Source: Methylomarinum sp. Ch1-1 (GTDB lineage Bacteria; Pseudomonadota; Gammaproteobacteria; Methylococcales; Methylomonadaceae). From it: 64,000 bases of DNA. The translations under genes were made by a program, and so were the position numbers. Below are positions 46,613-57,792 of this stretch, piece after piece; positions within the stretch are counted from its first letter, which is position 1; each line of letters begins with the position of its first letter. Below the pieces are notes generated by a model. It made no database searches, was not told the DNA's origin, and was given only the letters and a program-made list of their open reading frames with translations. Where the stretch lies: NCBI RefSeq assembly GCF_030717995.2, contig NZ_CP157743.1, positions 1,860,001-1,924,000 on the forward strand. The letters run 5' to 3'.

Positions 46613-47361
46613 CTCTGAGCTCTCCTATCCAGCGGTTTTAACAACAGCAGTTCGAGCATTTGAATCAGCGTGACAAAGGCGATGGTGTAAGCCAGGATAC
46701 TGGCGACGTCAAACAGTTGAAAAAAAATATGCAGCTGATAGCCCATGCCGTTGCTGCGACCGAGTAATTCGACCACGAGGATGATTTTCCAAATCAACGC
46801 CAAGCCGGAACGGGTGGCCGCCATGACGAAAGGATGCAGTTGTGGCCAGATCACATGGAGGAAGGTTTTTTTGCGGCTAAAACGATAACATTGCGCCATC
46901 TCCAACAAGTCCTTATCTAGCGCACGAGTCCCTTCGCGGATGGTAACGATGACATTGGGCAGTTTGTTGATCACGACGGCCAGTATCGCGGCCGACTCGA
47001 CCAGGCCGAACCAGACATAGCAAAGGATGATCGTGACCAGCGCCGGGATGTTTAGGAATATGACCAGCCAGTTGTCGAAAAAAGCGTCGAGTTGCCGGTT
47101 TTTGCCCAGCATCACGCCAAGCGCGCAACCTAATAGCATCGCTATGGTGAAGCTGCCGATTAACCTGAGCAAGGTGACGCCGAGATGATAAGGCAGTTCG
47201 CCGGACTCAATGGCCTGCCAAAACACGGCTGCGACCGTCAGCGGCAGTGGCAGCGTATTGCTGTGCAATGCCGCCGCCAGCAGGTGCCAGATCACCAGCA
47301 ATAGCAGCAGCGACAAGCCGGATAGCGCTCTCGGATGCATGCGGTAAAACTGATTAAGCAT
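46600..47361 (-). CDS. ABC transporter permease (TauC/SsuC type)
   Basis: 253-residue inner-membrane protein with about six segments (LSGLSLLLLLVIWHLLAAAL start, LGCALGVMLGKNRQLDAFF) and the BPD_transp_1 coupling region EGTRALDKDLLEMAQCYRFS followed by WPQLHPFVMAATRSGLALIW. Middle gene of a three-gene transporter operon; 4 bp from the binding-protein stop. Confidence 0.9.
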   Translation of the reverse strand: MLNQFYRMHPRALSGLSLLLLLVIWHLLAAALHSNTLPLPLTVAAVFWQAIESGELPYHLGVTLLRLIGSFTIAMLLGCALGVMLGKNRQLDAFFDNWLVIFLNIPALVTIILCYVWFGLVESAAILAVVINKLPNVIVTIREGTRALDKDLLEMAQCYRFSRKKTFLHVIWPQLHPFVMAATRSGLALIWKIILVVELLGRSNGMGYQLHIFFQLFDVASILAYTIAFVTLIQMLELLLLKPLDRRAQRWRR

Positions 47362-47365
47362 AGCG

Positions 47366-48337
47366 TTATTCTTGGCCGGAGCGCCAGAAGGTGCCGGGTT
47401 GTAATTGTTCTGTGCTACCGGTCAGTTTATTGTCGCTGAGTTGGCGCAGTAACTGGTAAACCCGCTCCGCGGCTTGTCGATTAGCTGCGCCCCAGCGCCG
47501 AACCCGACCTTCGCAATAGCGCTGGCGCAGTATGTCTTGGGTCGCGCTGTCCTTAGCCTTGGTCAAAGCGGTGATTTTTCGCCAGGCCGCATCGGAACTA
47601 CACAAGCGCTGCTTGGCCTTAGCCGTCAGTTGCAGGAAATGGTTGACGGCGGCTTTATGACGATTGCCCCAGCTTGCCCTGAACACATAACCGAGGCTGG
47701 GAACCTGTTCATCGATGCCGAGTTGCTGCAGGATTTCCCGACCGTTGATAATTTGACGGTATCCCTCGGCTTCCAGGCGCGCGGCGAAATGCCAATAGTT
47801 GATCACGGCATCGAGGCGGCGTTGCCGCAATTGCTGATTCAACAGGGGGGGCGCGCCATAAATCTTGTCGACCGATTGGTTCAGATCGACTTGCTGTTTC
47901 AAGCCCACGGCTTGTAGCAGCAACCAGTTCTTATCCAGCTCGCCGCCGGCAATGCCGAGTTTCTTGCCGGACAAATCGGCCACCGTTTCAATCGGGCTGT
48001 TGTCCGCGACCAGCAGCGCGCCGGCGGTGTTGGAATAGGGATAAAAAGTATAATCGGCGCCGCTGCTTCGCATTCTGGAAACCCAGATCCAGTCCGAGAC
48101 TATCATATCGACGGCGTTCGATTGCAGGGCGATCTTGCCGGCCTGAGGCGTGGCCATCGGCACGATATCGAGCGTGAAGGCGGCGTCATTCAGCAGTTTT
48201 TCATTCTTTAGCGCAGCCAATTCCCAATTAGCCGTTCCGAAAGCCAGTACACCCAGTCGAATCTTAGTTTTTTCGGCAGCCATGCCGTTGCCGGTCAGCA
48301 TCAGCGCAAAACCGAATAGTGCGATTTTTAATGTCAT
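47366..48337 (-). CDS. ABC transporter substrate-binding protein (SsuA/TauA/NrtA-like)
   Basis: 323-residue periplasmic binding protein. Signal peptide MTLKIALFGFALMLTGNGMA ending AEK, then RLGVLAFGTANWELAALK, NAVDMIVSDWIWVSRMRSSG and DLSGKKLGIAGGELDKNW typical of NMT1/SsuA folds. I set the start at the ATG at 48337. A longer in-frame reading up to 49018 covers the antisense of moaA and lacks any family match, so it is rejected. Divergent from moaA with 120 bp between; a molybdate role is possible only by proximity. Confidence 0.88.
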   Translation of the reverse strand: MTLKIALFGFALMLTGNGMAAEKTKIRLGVLAFGTANWELAALKNEKLLNDAAFTLDIVPMATPQAGKIALQSNAVDMIVSDWIWVSRMRSSGADYTFYPYSNTAGALLVADNSPIETVADLSGKKLGIAGGELDKNWLLLQAVGLKQQVDLNQSVDKIYGAPPLLNQQLRQRRLDAVINYWHFAARLEAEGYRQIINGREILQQLGIDEQVPSLGYVFRASWGNRHKAAVNHFLQLTAKAKQRLCSSDAAWRKITALTKAKDSATQDILRQRYCEGRVRRWGAANRQAAERVYQLLRQLSDNKLTGSTEQLQPGTFWRSGQE

Positions 48338-48457
48338 AATGAAACAAAGTGATTGATTAAGGAGTCGTAGCGTTAATATTTTAACGTACCCGGACCCGGG
48401 ACGAGAATGTTTGTCATTATATGGTAAGATGATCTGCCTAATTTCAAAGCCGATGTT

Positions 48458-49465
48458 ATGAGTGATTTTCCCGTACCTAGTCAATTGATCGATCGTTTCG
48501 GCCGTCAGGTGACCTATTTGCGCGTATCGGTCACCGATCGTTGCGATTTTCGTTGTCAGTATTGCATGGCGGAAGATATGACCTTCTTGCCGCGTGCTCA
48601 GATTTTGACCCTGGAAGAGATCCATTTTATCTGTCGTGCCTTTAGTGAAATGGGCGTCGACAAAATTCGCATCACCGGCGGCGAACCCTTGGTGCGTAAA
48701 GGGATACTGGACTTGCTGCAGCAGCTCGGCCGCATCGAAACGTTGAACGAACTGGTGATGACGACGAATGCTTCCAAGCTGGCGCAGATGGCCGACGCCA
48801 TTCAGGCGGCCGGCGTCAAGCGCGTCAATATCAGTTTGGACACATTGGACCACGATAAATTCAAGGCCATTACCCGCACCGGGAACCTCGAGCGAGTACG
48901 GCAAGGCATAGAGGCGGCCAGAAAGGCCGGTTTTGCCAGAATCAAAATCAACTCGGTGATCTTGAAAAACCGCAATCATGACGAAGTGAACGAGCTGGTG
49001 CAGTTTGCCGTCGACCATAATATCGATATCAGCTTTATCGAGGAAATGCCGTTAGGCGTCATCGATAGTCATAATCGCGGTGAAATGTATTATTCCAGCG
49101 ATTTGATCAAAGAGGATCTGGCGACGCGCTTTCGCTTGCTGCCGTTAATCGATAACACCGGCGGTCCTTCGGTTTATTACCAGGTTCAAGGCAGTAATAC
49201 CCGGGTCGGCTTTATTTCTCCTCACAGCGCCAACTTCTGTGGCAATTGCAATCGGGTGCGTTTGACCGCCGAAGGACGATTACTGCTGTGTTTGGGTAAC
49301 GAGCATTCGGTGGACTTAAAGAAGGTGGTCAGGTCGCATCCGGGCGATATGACGAAATTGAAAAAAACGATCGTCGATGCGATGCAAATCAAACCGGAAA
49401 AACATGAATTCAATATTCATGAGCAGCCTGTTATTATGCGTCACATGAATATGACCGGCGGTTAG
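48458..49465 (+). CDS. moaA: GTP 3',8-cyclase MoaA
   Basis: Radical SAM enzyme for the first step of molybdenum cofactor synthesis. 335 residues: N-terminal SAM cluster CDFRCQYC in VTDRCDFRCQYCMAEDM, KIRITGGEPLVRKGI, C-terminal second 4Fe-4S site CGNCNRVRLTAEGRLLLC and the essential tail ending MNMTGG. Full length. Separate from the moaC and moaDE locus. Confidence 0.97.
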   Translation: MSDFPVPSQLIDRFGRQVTYLRVSVTDRCDFRCQYCMAEDMTFLPRAQILTLEEIHFICRAFSEMGVDKIRITGGEPLVRKGILDLLQQLGRIETLNELVMTTNASKLAQMADAIQAAGVKRVNISLDTLDHDKFKAITRTGNLERVRQGIEAARKAGFARIKINSVILKNRNHDEVNELVQFAVDHNIDISFIEEMPLGVIDSHNRGEMYYSSDLIKEDLATRFRLLPLIDNTGGPSVYYQVQGSNTRVGFISPHSANFCGNCNRVRLTAEGRLLLCLGNEHSVDLKKVVRSHPGDMTKLKKTIVDAMQIKPEKHEFNIHEQPVIMRHMNMTGG

Positions 49466-49508
49466 CGCCGATCAGCAGAGCGTTTGCTGTTTTCAGCAGG
49501 AGTGACCG

Positions 49509-49862
49509 ATGAGTCAAAATAAAACAGAACAACTGATAGCCGAGGCGCGGCGTTATAAAGAAGAGCGGGAAAAGGGTTACCGCGAACAGGCCTTGAAACT
49601 GTTTCCCTGGGTTTGCGGACGTTGCGCGCGAGAATTCAATCATAAAAATCTCAGCGAATTGACGGTGCATCATACCGATCATAATCATGACAATAACCCG
49701 TCCGATGGCAGTAACTGGGAGTTGCTATGCCTTTATTGCCATGATAACGAGCATCAGCGCTATGAGCAGCAGGTGCGTTATGGCGGCAGCAATGTTGAAG
49801 ACAAGGCGCCGGAAGCGACCTTCAATCCATTCGCCGATCTGAAAAACATGATGCAGAAATAG
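49509..49862 (+). CDS. yajD: YajD-family HNH nuclease
   Basis: 117 residues with a zinc-coordinated HNH motif: WVCGRCAREF, LTVHHTDHNHDNNP (catalytic His pair) and WELLCLYCHDNEHQR. Matches the small E. coli YajD family. 43 bp after moaA with GCAGGAG before the ATG; may be co-transcribed with tag. Confidence 0.93.
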   Translation: MSQNKTEQLIAEARRYKEEREKGYREQALKLFPWVCGRCAREFNHKNLSELTVHHTDHNHDNNPSDGSNWELLCLYCHDNEHQRYEQQVRYGGSNVEDKAPEATFNPFADLKNMMQK

Positions 49863-49869
49863 AGCGGCG

Positions 49870-50433
49870 ATGCATAAATGCGCTTGGGCGCTGGCGTCGC
49901 CTATAGAAGAGCAGTATCACGACCGGGAATGGGGCGTGCCGGTCCATGATGACCGGTTGCTATTCGAATTCCTGATCCTCGAAGGCGCGCAGGCGGGGTT
50001 GAGTTGGCGCACGATACTGAATAAACGGGAAGCGTATCGGGCGGCCCTGGCGAATTTTGATGCAAATACCATCGCCGCATACGGCGAGGAGTCCTTGCAG
50101 CAATTATTGCAAAATCCCGGTATCATCCGCAACAAGATGAAGCTGCGCTCGGCGATCAACAATGCCCGTTGTTTTCTCGAAGTGCAACAGCAATATGGCA
50201 GTTTCGATCAATATATCTGGCAGTTTGTCGGCGGGGAAACTCGACAAAATCTTTTGCCCAGTTTGGAGCGGATGCCGGCGTTGAGTCCCGAATCGGAACA
50301 AATGAGCAGGAGTCTTAAACAAAAAGGCTTTAGCTTCGTCGGTCCGACAATTTGCTATGCTTTCATGCAGGCCGTCGGCATGGTCAACGACCATGTCGTC
50401 GCTTGTTATCGTCATCGGGAATTGTCTCACTAG
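49870..50433 (+). CDS. tag: DNA-3-methyladenine glycosylase I
   Basis: Base excision of 3-methyladenine. 187 residues. Zinc site conserved: Cys4 (MHKCAWA), His17 (EEQYHDREWG), and the C-terminal His/Cys pair in NDHVVACYRH. FEFLILEGAQAGLSWRTIL and PGIIRNKMKLRSAINNA are family signatures. Starts 7 bp after yajD, so a small DNA repair/nuclease operon is likely. Confidence 0.96.
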   Translation: MHKCAWALASPIEEQYHDREWGVPVHDDRLLFEFLILEGAQAGLSWRTILNKREAYRAALANFDANTIAAYGEESLQQLLQNPGIIRNKMKLRSAINNARCFLEVQQQYGSFDQYIWQFVGGETRQNLLPSLERMPALSPESEQMSRSLKQKGFSFVGPTICYAFMQAVGMVNDHVVACYRHRELSH

Positions 50434-50448
50434 CCTTTTTATCAGCTC

Positions 50449-50946
50449 ATGCCCCATATTCCCCGTCAAGATCCTCCGTCATCGGCCTATGTCGGTTTGC
50501 TAGAGGAAAGCCAGACCTTGTTGTTGTCTAGCTATTCGCAGCAGCAGGGCGCCGAAATCAGCTATGCGCCTTATGTTCGCGACGGGCTGAAATTCTATGT
50601 TTTTGTCAGCGAATTAGCCAGGCATACCACCAATATGCTGACGACCTTGCAGGCTTCGGTGATGTTTATTCGTCCGGAAACCGACAGCGATAATCTATTT
50701 GCCCGCGAAAGGGTTGTTTTTAATTGCCGGGTTCAGGAAATTAGCCCGGAACAGGCGCTTTATCAACGGCAATTACAGGCCTTGCAGGATAAATTCGGTG
50801 AAACGGTTGCGTTGCTGCGCTCGCTAAATGATTTCCATCTGTTGCAATTAGAAGCGTTGCGCGGTCAATATATTGCCGGATTCGGTAAAGCCTATGCCGT
50901 CGAAGTCGAAACGGGAAAGTTAATGTTAATGAAAAACGGACGTTAA
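50449..50946 (+). CDS. HugZ-like heme utilisation/pyridoxamine-5'-phosphate oxidase-fold protein
   Basis: 165-residue split-barrel protein. EESQTLLLSSYSQQQGAEIS, PYVRDGLKFYVFVSELARHT and the C-terminal YIAGFGKAYAVE are typical of HugZ-type heme-degrading or FMN-binding proteins, although the His-rich C-terminal domain of HugZ is absent. Role in heme use not proven. Starts 15 bp after tag. Confidence 0.8.
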   Translation: MPHIPRQDPPSSAYVGLLEESQTLLLSSYSQQQGAEISYAPYVRDGLKFYVFVSELARHTTNMLTTLQASVMFIRPETDSDNLFARERVVFNCRVQEISPEQALYQRQLQALQDKFGETVALLRSLNDFHLLQLEALRGQYIAGFGKAYAVEVETGKLMLMKNGR

Positions 50947-50956
50947 CCGAGCTTGC

Positions 50957-51083
50957 CAATAATTTCCTGTTTGAGCGTTTTAGCGGTGTTCAGGGCCATG
51001 GGAGCTTGACGGCGTTATCCCTGCCGTCGACATCCTCGCCAAACACACCCCAGCCCTCTTTGCGATCCAAATGGGAATTGCTG
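50957..51083. repeat. Family-A element, short copy A6
   Basis: 127 bp with diverged left terminus CAATAATTTCCTGTTTGAG, internal deletion relative to A4, and right terminus ATGGGAATTGCTG. Flanks CGAGCTTGC (50948-50956) and CGAACTTGC (51084-51092) match at 8 of 9 positions. Lies about 200 bp upstream of the diguanylate cyclase start, so it may add promoter sequence. Confidence 0.75.
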
Positions 51084-51281
51084 CGAACTTGCATATTTTC
51101 TCAAGGCTCGTTTTGTGACTGCTATAATGGCCAACAGGCGTGTATCAAATGCGGGGTAATAACTCCTCTGGTCGTTCCCTCTTTGATTATTGGCAGGTTT
51201 TATTTATTGTGTTGTATCTTCAGACTTTTTATCCTGCGGCGAATTTTTACCGACTGGCTTAGCGCCGCACTAGCATCAATC

Positions 51282-54200
51282 ATGCAAATCCGCATTCAAT
51301 TTCTGATTCTTAATCTCACCTACGCTCTGGCTTATTTCGCGGGTGGTTATTTTGGCACGTTATTGGCGGCGCCGCCGAGCAATGCCAGCCCCATCTGGCC
51401 AGCCGCCGGTATCGCGTTGGCGGGCATTTTGCTTCACGGTAAAAAGCTGATACCCGGTATTTTCCTGGGCGCTTTTGCGGCTCAGGTTTATGCGTTTCAG
51501 GATTTTTCCAGTTTTGACAAGGGATTCGTCTCGGTCATGGTCGGTTTGATAGCCGCTTTCGGGTCATGTCTGCAGGCGCTACTGGGAGTGACGTTGATCA
51601 AACGCTTTGTCGGCGAACACGATCCTTTGGTTGAAGACAAAAAGATTCTGCGCTTCTTGCTATTGGGTGGGCCGGTCAGTTGCACCGTATCCGCTAGCAT
51701 TGGCATCGCGATGTTGTATTTTAGGAACATTATCGTGGCCGATGATGTCTGGGTCGGTTGGGGTATCTGGTGGGTCGGCGACAGCATAGGCGTGACGATT
51801 TTCACGCCTTTGCTCTTGTTGTTTTCCCCGAGGTCCGGCGGATTCTGGAAGGTGCGCCGTAATTTCATCGCCTATCCGTTGTTAGCCTTGTTGATCATCG
51901 TCATGGCGGCTTTTCAATATAGTCAAATGTTCGAACAGGACAGGGTGGCGGGAAAGTTTCAACGTCAAGTCGCTCGCTTACACGGCGCCTTGCAAGAAGA
52001 AGTGAGCGGTCATGTCGAAATTATCGAGGTGCTGAAGAGCTTGTTCGACAGTTCTAAGCATATAGAACGACATGAATTCGCTCATTTCACCCGGCCAATT
52101 CTGGCTAGGTACAAAAGTATACAGGCGTTGAGCTGGATTCCTGCGATATCGGCCGGCGAGCGGATTAGATTGCAAACCGAAGAGCGCTTTCTGATTTACG
52201 AGCAAGACGAACAGCAAAATTTGCATGCCGCAGGACAGCGCGACTCTTATTTTCCGATCTATTATGTGGCTCCCGAGGAAAGCAATGGGCGCGCGTTGGG
52301 GTTCGATATCAATTCTAATCCTGGGGTTCGACAGACGTTAAGACAAGTCATCGACAGCGGTGAAGCTAGGGCGACACCGAGAATTAAATTGGTGCAAGAC
52401 CGGCAGGTAAAGCACAGTATCGTGATTTATGCGCCGGTTTATCAAAAAAATGCGCCATTGGAGAGCGTCGCACAAAAGCGCCGATTCTTTACCGGCTTCG
52501 TCGCTTGCGCCATTCGTATCGAAGACATTTTGACCAAGGTTATTAGTCAAGTTGCCGATGTGGAGTTGGTGCTGACCATTAATGATGATGGGCGGCTGCT
52601 CTACAGTTCACCGACTCGCGAACCGGAAAACCGACTGAGCTTCAGCAATCTAGAACAAGGCTTGCCGATTCATTTGGCCGGACACACTTGGCAGGTCCGT
52701 TATCGAGCTTCCCGGGATTTCTACTCCAGTCAACAATCTTGGGCGACTTGGTGGTTGTTGTTGGGCGGCTTGATGCTGACTAGCCTGACTGGCCTGGGGC
52801 TGATGCTGTTGACCGGGAGGGCGGCCAGGGTCGAAGAGCTGGTCAATATCAAGACTCGTGATTTGGAGTGCGTCAATCAGCATCTCAACCAGGAAATGGC
52901 GAAACGCCACAAGTTGCAGATCGAGCAGGGCAGCAGGACTCGCGTACTGGAACAGTTGGCCAAAGGCGACTCGCTGAACCATGTGTTGCAGCGTATCGCC
53001 CTCGATGTCGAGCAGCAGCATTCGGATATGTTGTGTTCGATTTTACTGTTGGATAGCAATAAACGCTGTTTGTACAATGGCGCCTCGCCGAGCTTGCCGG
53101 CTTTTTATGTCAAGGCCATCGACGGCATCGTCATTGGGGAAGGCGTTGGGGCTTGCGGGACGGCCGCTTACAGAAAACAAACCGTTATCGTCGAGGACAT
53201 ACTCAAGCATCCGTTCTGGCGAGAATTTAACAGTCTGCTATCGCAGACGGAACTGAGAGCCTGTTGGTCGGAACCGGTGATTTCGTCAAAGAATAATGTG
53301 TTGGGCACGTTTGCCATCTATTATCGGCAACCACAGGCGCCTAATGCGGAGGATTTGGCTTTCATCAAAAGGATGGCGCAATTAGTGGCGATCGCGATTG
53401 AGTGGAAAAATAATGAAAGCGAGCAGCGCATCGCTGCGACCACGTTTCAATCGCACGAGGCGATAGTCGTCACCGACCGCGAGGGGACGATACTGCGGGT
53501 CAACGAGGCATTCAGCAATATCACCGGTTATAGCGAAAGCGAGGCGGTCGGTCAAAATCCCAGAATATTGTCGTCCGGTCATCATGAGCCGAGTTTTTAC
53601 CGGCAGATGTTCAAGACTCTAAAACATGAAGGGCGTTGGCAGGGGGAGATCTGGAATCGGCGCAAAAACGGCGAGGTCTATCCTGAATGGATGATGGTGA
53701 CGGCGGTCAAGAATGAAGACGACATCGTCAGTCATTATGTCGCCATCTTTTCGGACATCACCGAAAAAAAAGCGGCGGAAAAGGAAATTCATGACCTGGC
53801 TTTTTATGACCCGCTGACCGGCCTGCCGAATAGACGTTTGTTATTGGACAGGCTGAAGCATGAAATCGTCTCGGCGAAGAGACATCGGTATTTCGGCGCG
53901 TTATTTTTTCTCGATCTGGATCATTTTAAGCGCCTCAATGATTCGATGGGACACCAAGTCGGAGATGAATTGTTGATACAGGTCTCGCAACGCATTAATA
54001 AGCTGTTGCGCGAAGAGGACACTGCCTGTCGGCTGGGCGGCGATGAATTCATCGTCTTGGTGTCGGCGCATTCGCTAAGCCTGGCGCAGGCGACCGATCA
54101 GGCGGCCGACCTGGCGGAAAGAATCAGGGAAACCATTAACCAGCCTTTTAGCTTATTGGGTAGTCCGCATCATTTTTCCACCAGCATCGGCATTTCCATT

Positions 54201-55121
54201 TATCCGGATAGCACCGATCAGCCGGGCGCGGTGATTCAACAGGCCGATACCGCGATGTATAGAGCCAAGGAAATGGGCCGTAATGGCATCAGTTTTTTTC
54301 GTCCCAGCATGCAGGAGCAGGCGGACCGTCGTCTGATTCTGGAAAAAGAAATGCGCCATGCGATAGAGCGCGGGGAATTTGTCTTGTTTTATCAGCCTCA
54401 GGTGGACCGCTTGGGAGAGGTGATCAGCGCCGAAGCGCTGATACGTTGGCGGCATCCGGAAAAAGGCATGATTTCACCGGCCGAGTTCATTCCGGTCGCC
54501 GAAGAGACGCAGTTGATTTTATTGGTCGGGCAATGGGTGTTGAAAGAAGCCTGCCGACAGATTAAATGCTGGGATGAGCAGGGCAAGGTGTTGGATCATG
54601 TGGCGGTGAATGTCAGTTCCAGACAATTCAGGCAAACCGACTTTGTCGAGCAGGTCGAAAAGGCCTTGGCCGATGCCGGCGTCTCGGCTAAGCGTTTAAT
54701 GATCGAATTGACCGAAGGTTGTGTGATAGAGAACATCGAAGACACCATTGAAAAGATGCGGGCTTTGAAGAACATGGGGATCGAAATATCGATCGATGAT
54801 TTCGGCACCGGTTATTCATCACTGTCTTATTTAAAACAATTGCCGCTCAGCCAGCTGAAAATAGATCAGAGTTTCGTCAGGGACATCGTCAGTGACCTCA
54901 ATGATGCGGTGATTGTCGAGACGATTATTAACATGGCCAAAAATATGGGCCTTAATGTCATTGCCGAAGGCGTGGAAACGCAGGCGCAGATGGATTTTTT
55001 GCAAGACAAGGGCTGTCGCAATTTTCAGGGTTATTTTTTCAGTCCGCCGGTTGCGGCTGACCGGTTAATGATACAATCGCACCGTCGTCTGGTCGCCGCT
55101 TCTCTGCAGGACGAGCCGTAG
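51282..55121 (+). CDS. MASE1-CHASE-GAF-PAS-GGDEF-EAL cyclic-di-GMP signalling protein
   Basis: 1279 residues. MASE1 membrane sensor (about 1-200, FAGGYFGTLLAAPPSNASPI), periplasmic CHASE domain (about 230-500, YKSIQALSWIPAISAGER), membrane segment near 520, GAF (about 590-740, GVGACGTAAYRKQTVIVEDI), PAS (about 745-870, NITGYSESEAVGQNPRILSS), GGDEF with intact RLGGDEFIVL (about 870-1030) and EAL with intact AEALIRWRHPEKG and IDDFGTGYSSLSYL (about 1030-1279). Both catalytic sites look intact, so it may both make and degrade c-di-GMP. I set the start at the ATG at 51282; the longer frame to 51006 starts inside mobile element A6 and its extra residues lack domain character. Confidence 0.93.
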   Translation: MQIRIQFLILNLTYALAYFAGGYFGTLLAAPPSNASPIWPAAGIALAGILLHGKKLIPGIFLGAFAAQVYAFQDFSSFDKGFVSVMVGLIAAFGSCLQALLGVTLIKRFVGEHDPLVEDKKILRFLLLGGPVSCTVSASIGIAMLYFRNIIVADDVWVGWGIWWVGDSIGVTIFTPLLLLFSPRSGGFWKVRRNFIAYPLLALLIIVMAAFQYSQMFEQDRVAGKFQRQVARLHGALQEEVSGHVEIIEVLKSLFDSSKHIERHEFAHFTRPILARYKSIQALSWIPAISAGERIRLQTEERFLIYEQDEQQNLHAAGQRDSYFPIYYVAPEESNGRALGFDINSNPGVRQTLRQVIDSGEARATPRIKLVQDRQVKHSIVIYAPVYQKNAPLESVAQKRRFFTGFVACAIRIEDILTKVISQVADVELVLTINDDGRLLYSSPTREPENRLSFSNLEQGLPIHLAGHTWQVRYRASRDFYSSQQSWATWWLLLGGLMLTSLTGLGLMLLTGRAARVEELVNIKTRDLECVNQHLNQEMAKRHKLQIEQGSRTRVLEQLAKGDSLNHVLQRIALDVEQQHSDMLCSILLLDSNKRCLYNGASPSLPAFYVKAIDGIVIGEGVGACGTAAYRKQTVIVEDILKHPFWREFNSLLSQTELRACWSEPVISSKNNVLGTFAIYYRQPQAPNAEDLAFIKRMAQLVAIAIEWKNNESEQRIAATTFQSHEAIVVTDREGTILRVNEAFSNITGYSESEAVGQNPRILSSGHHEPSFYRQMFKTLKHEGRWQGEIWNRRKNGEVYPEWMMVTAVKNEDDIVSHYVAIFSDITEKKAAEKEIHDLAFYDPLTGLPNRRLLLDRLKHEIVSAKRHRYFGALFFLDLDHFKRLNDSMGHQVGDELLIQVSQRINKLLREEDTACRLGGDEFIVLVSAHSLSLAQATDQAADLAERIRETINQPFSLLGSPHHFSTSIGISIYPDSTDQPGAVIQQADTAMYRAKEMGRNGISFFRPSMQEQADRRLILEKEMRHAIERGEFVLFYQPQVDRLGEVISAEALIRWRHPEKGMISPAEFIPVAEETQLILLVGQWVLKEACRQIKCWDEQGKVLDHVAVNVSSRQFRQTDFVEQVEKALADAGVSAKRLMIELTEGCVIENIEDTIEKMRALKNMGIEISIDDFGTGYSSLSYLKQLPLSQLKIDQSFVRDIVSDLNDAVIVETIINMAKNMGLNVIAEGVETQAQMDFLQDKGCRNFQGYFFSPPVAADRLMIQSHRRLVAASLQDEP

Positions 55122-55127
55122 TCAGCG

Positions 55128-55859
55128 CTACGATTCGCCCTGATCGCTGGCGACCGCATGGCTCAATATGCCTTCCGCCAGTCGCGAGAACGGCATGCTT
55201 TGAATCCAGACCGAACCCGTGCCTTTTAGCGTGGCCAGAAACATGCCTTCGCCGCCGAAAAACATGCTTTTTAAGCCGCCGCTGAGGCCGATGTCGTAAT
55301 CGATATCGCCGCTGAAGCCAATCAGACAGCCGGTATCCAGACGTAGCGTCTCGTCGTGCAGTTCCTTACGGACCACTGTGCCGCCGGCATGGACAAAGGC
55401 CAGGCCGTCGCCGCGCAGACGTTGCAATATGAAGCCTTCGCCGCCGAAAAAGCCGCTGCCCAGACGCTTGTGAAAGGCGATATCGACCTCGGTGCCGAAG
55501 GCGGCGGCCAGGAATGAATCTCTTTGACAGATGACTTCCTCGCCCAATTCGGCCAGATTCAACGCAATAATCGAACCCGGAAAGGGCGCGGCAAAGCCGA
55601 CGTGGCGGGTCTCTGCGCCTTCATTATGAAAGTGGGTCAAGAAAATCGATTCGCCGGTCAGCATGCGTTTGCCGAGCCCCCATAGCTTGCCCATCACGCC
55701 TTCGGTGCCGTCCCCCATCTTGGTATCGAAATCGATGTCCTGTTCGAGATAGGTCATCGCGCCCGCTTCGGCGATCACCGTTTCGTAGGGATCCAGCGCG
55801 ATTTCGAGCATTTGGATATCGTGTCCGATGATTTTGTAGTCTACTTCGTGGCAGCGCAT
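55128..55859 (-). CDS. TIGR00266/AIM24-family protein
   Basis: 243-residue all-beta protein: [72 protein letters not shown] and [21 protein letters not shown]. Family related to mitochondrial AIM24; molecular function not established. Convergent with the GGDEF-EAL gene (6 bp between stops). Start at ATG 55859. Confidence 0.9.
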   Translation of the reverse strand: MRCHEVDYKIIGHDIQMLEIALDPYETVIAEAGAMTYLEQDIDFDTKMGDGTEGVMGKLWGLGKRMLTGESIFLTHFHNEGAETRHVGFAAPFPGSIIALNLAELGEEVICQRDSFLAAAFGTEVDIAFHKRLGSGFFGGEGFILQRLRGDGLAFVHAGGTVVRKELHDETLRLDTGCLIGFSGDIDYDIGLSGGLKSMFFGGEGMFLATLKGTGSVWIQSMPFSRLAEGILSHAVASDQGES

Positions 55860-55944
55860 GTGTCACCTCGCTTGACGTTAAAAGAGCTTCGTAGATCGGA
55901 TTACGCGTTAGCCGTAACCCGACAAAAATGTAGGGGCGATTTGA

Positions 55945-57413
<1,469 letters not shown>

Positions 57414-57415
57414 GA

Positions 57416-57658
57416 TTACAGTTTACTGGTTAATAATTCGTCGATCGATGGCAGGGTTTTGTCTTTCTTACAACGCGATTTATAGAGGCCGAGAAACTCC
57501 ATGAAGGCCTGTTCCATATCACCGAGGATTTCCTCTTCGTTATCACGTTCGTCGGCGGCGAGTTCGGGGGAATCGATATATTCTTTCTGGAGTTCGATTT
57601 CGCTATTCAGCGCCAGGATGGCGTAGATCATCGCATTGCTGGAGATGGTTTCGGTCAT
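57416..57658 (-). CDS. Small conserved hypothetical protein in dap cluster
   Basis: 80 residues, acidic and helical (IYAILALNSEIELQKEYIDS, DERDNEEEILGDMEQAFMEF). Lacks a recognised domain. It sits 2 bp upstream of the YffB-like gene, so operonic. Function unknown. Confidence 0.75.
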   Translation of the reverse strand: MTETISSNAMIYAILALNSEIELQKEYIDSPELAADERDNEEEILGDMEQAFMEFLGLYKSRCKKDKTLPSIDELLTSKL

Positions 57659-57705
57659 GGGAAGGGGATAGTGTATTTGGGAGAGTCCACTCCCTATGCA
57701 AAATG

Positions 57706-57757
57706 CCTGCGTCGGGATTACCCACGGGGCACAAGACCGTAGTGTATCCGACGCAGG
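57706..57757. repeat. Intercistronic inverted repeat between dapD and the small hypothetical gene
   Basis: CCTGCGTCGGGAT (57706-57718) pairs with ATCCGACGCAGG (57746-57757) around a 27-bp loop. May attenuate or process the dap transcript, or be a dispersed intergenic repeat. Confidence 0.45.
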
Positions 57758-57792
57758 GTGGGTGATATCTTTACCCGGTTGGCAGCATGAGA

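Noticed and set aside
48338-49018. N-terminal 227-residue extension of the ABC substrate-binding protein frame
   Set aside because: It is antisense to moaA with no family features; a clear signal peptide starts at the ATG at 48337.
51006-51281. 92-residue N-terminal extension of the GGDEF-EAL protein
   Set aside because: It begins inside mobile element A6 and precedes the normal MASE1 start; not domain-like.
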